This document shows positions 6,992-7,592 of a DNA stretch of 7,592 nucleotides, piece after piece (the stretch's first letter is position 1; every line of letters starts with the position of its first letter). The translations under genes were made by a program, and so were the position numbers. The stretch spans positions 1 to 7,592 of the forward strand of contig JBPCRE010000091.1 of assembly GCA_050997195.1 (NCBI GenBank). Reading direction: 5' to 3'. The stretch comes from JACCZP01 sp050997195 (lineage in GTDB: Bacteria; Actinomycetota; Thermoleophilia; Solirubrobacterales; Thermoleophilaceae). Under the pieces are notes generated by a model that made no database searches, was not told where the DNA came from, and worked only from the letters and a program-made list of their open reading frames with translations.

Positions 6992-7592
6992 GACGATCCC
7001 TCGCAGGCGTCGGCGATCTGGGCCACGGCGACGCCCAGGGCGCCGCCCGCCGGGCGCCCGGCCGCGGCCCGCCGCGCGCCGAGGCGCGAGCTCGGCAGCA
7101 GCAGTCCGGGACGATCCTCCCACGGCCCGGGCTCGTCCACCCGGTTGACCACGACGAACGGCTCGGGCCCGCTGCGAGCCAGCGAAGCGGCCATCACCGC
7201 GGCCAGCGACGGCTCCACCGACGGCGCGGCGACCAGCACCACGTGATCGGCGACGGACGTGAGCGAGGCGGCGGAGGCTCCGTAGGCACGGTCGATCACG
7301 AGCGGAGCGAGGCAGGTGGCCGCCACGGTGAGGGCGGACTGCTCCGAGGCGTCGAGCAGGCAGAGCAGCCCCGCCGCCCGCGCGGGGCCGATGTCGCGAG
7401 CCAAGAGGCTTCGACCGAGGCGCGCGGCGGATCCGCCGCGGAGAGAGCCGGCGCCCCGCGGCTGGGGAGCGAGCACGATGACCGCTCCCTCGGGGTCGCG
7501 GCTCGCGAGCTCGGCCGCGAGCCACCGCGCGAGCGTGCTCGCGCCGCAGCGAGGGGCGAGTGCGACCACCGCCACGACCGGATGTGCGGATT
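6982..7592 (-). CDS. TadZ/CpaE/MinD-like P-loop protein with degenerate Walker A (5' end may be outside)
   Basis: The fold pattern is that of MinD/ParA-type proteins. A beta strand and loop VVALAPRCGASTLARWLAAELA stands at the N-terminus, a Walker B-like strand LVIDRA near 92-97, ADHVVLVAAPS, and FVVVNRVD in the position of the nucleotide-specificity strand. The loop APRCGAST (residues 7-14 from the GTG at 7575) replaces the usual KGGxGK[ST], so both lysines of the deviant Walker A are missing. TadZ and CpaE proteins of Tad pilus systems are known to carry atypical Walker A motifs and to mark the assembly site. The frame stays open upstream to the window edge (S-A-H-P-V before the GTG) and no Shine-Dalgarno precedes the GTG, so the true start is probably off the window. 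It overlaps the fusion gene by about 10 bases, which supports a shared Tad role. It could instead be a general pseudo-ATPase. Confidence 0.7.
   Translation of the reverse strand, partial: SAHPVVAVVALAPRCGASTLARWLAAELASRDPEGAVIVLAPQPRGAGSLRGGSAARLGRSLLARDIGPARAAGLLCLLDASEQSALTVAATCLAPLVIDRAYGASAASLTSVADHVVLVAAPSVEPSLAAVMAASLARSGPEPFVVVNRVDEPGPWEDRPGLLLPSSRLGARRAAAGRPAGGALGVAVAQIADACEGSSWA
6989..7002 (-). promoter_or_regulatory. Shine-Dalgarno setting the start of the Tad-VanY-SLT fusion gene
   Basis: GAGGG at 7002-6998 is followed by six bases and then GTG at 6991-6989. A second in-frame GTG at 6985, which would give a four-base GTGA overlap with the upstream stop, is 12 bases away and so less well placed. 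The site lies inside the 3' end of the upstream gene. Confidence 0.55.

Noticed and set aside
6992..7525. N-terminal extension of the fusion protein up to 7525
   Set aside because: The added 178 residues are Arg/Gly/Ala shadow sequence of the P-loop gene, and the good Shine-Dalgarno points to 6991.

Overview
The window is a very G+C-rich chromosomal segment with GTG starts, Shine-Dalgarno motifs and tightly packed genes. The gene order pgk, gap, rapZ, uvrC is the conserved block of Actinomycetota. The protein style (PGK signature RADLNVPL, a Tad-type surface apparatus, long arginine/alanine-rich proteins) fits an early-branching actinobacterium such as Thermoleophilia. That class assignment is an inference, not a measurement.

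Positions 1-2265 (minus strand) carry the lower-glycolysis pair gap-pgk, with gap upstream and pgk 10 bases behind it; pgk runs off the left edge. Positions 2266-2488 hold no gene. They contain dense inverted repeats: a 27-bp palindrome beside a putative gap promoter, a second overlapping inverted repeat, and a 102-nt structure closed by an 18-bp perfect inverted repeat that begins inside the end of rapZ. Positions 2489-5285 (minus) carry uvrC and rapZ, overlapping by 35 bases and probably co-transcribed. The yvcK and whiA genes that usually sit between rapZ and gap in Actinomycetota are absent here.

Positions 5286-5365 look like a bidirectional promoter region with a shared AT-rich -10 patch. 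It serves uvrC leftwards and a small 75-aa single-pass membrane protein rightwards (5366-5593), the latter perhaps from a leaderless mRNA. The small gene converges on the next gene, and both stop codons sit in one hairpin (5585-5615) that could terminate both transcripts.

Positions 5606-7592 (minus) hold the most unusual content. A MinD/TadZ-like P-loop protein without the P-loop lysine overlaps a 461-aa protein that fuses a TadE/TadG-like membrane anchor, a VanY-type D,D-carboxypeptidase domain and an SLT lytic transglycosylase domain. The pair looks like the 3' end of a Tad (tight adherence) pilus or secretion locus extending past the right edge. The fusion would place two peptidoglycan-cutting activities on a pilus-assembly-type anchor, plausibly opening the wall for the apparatus.
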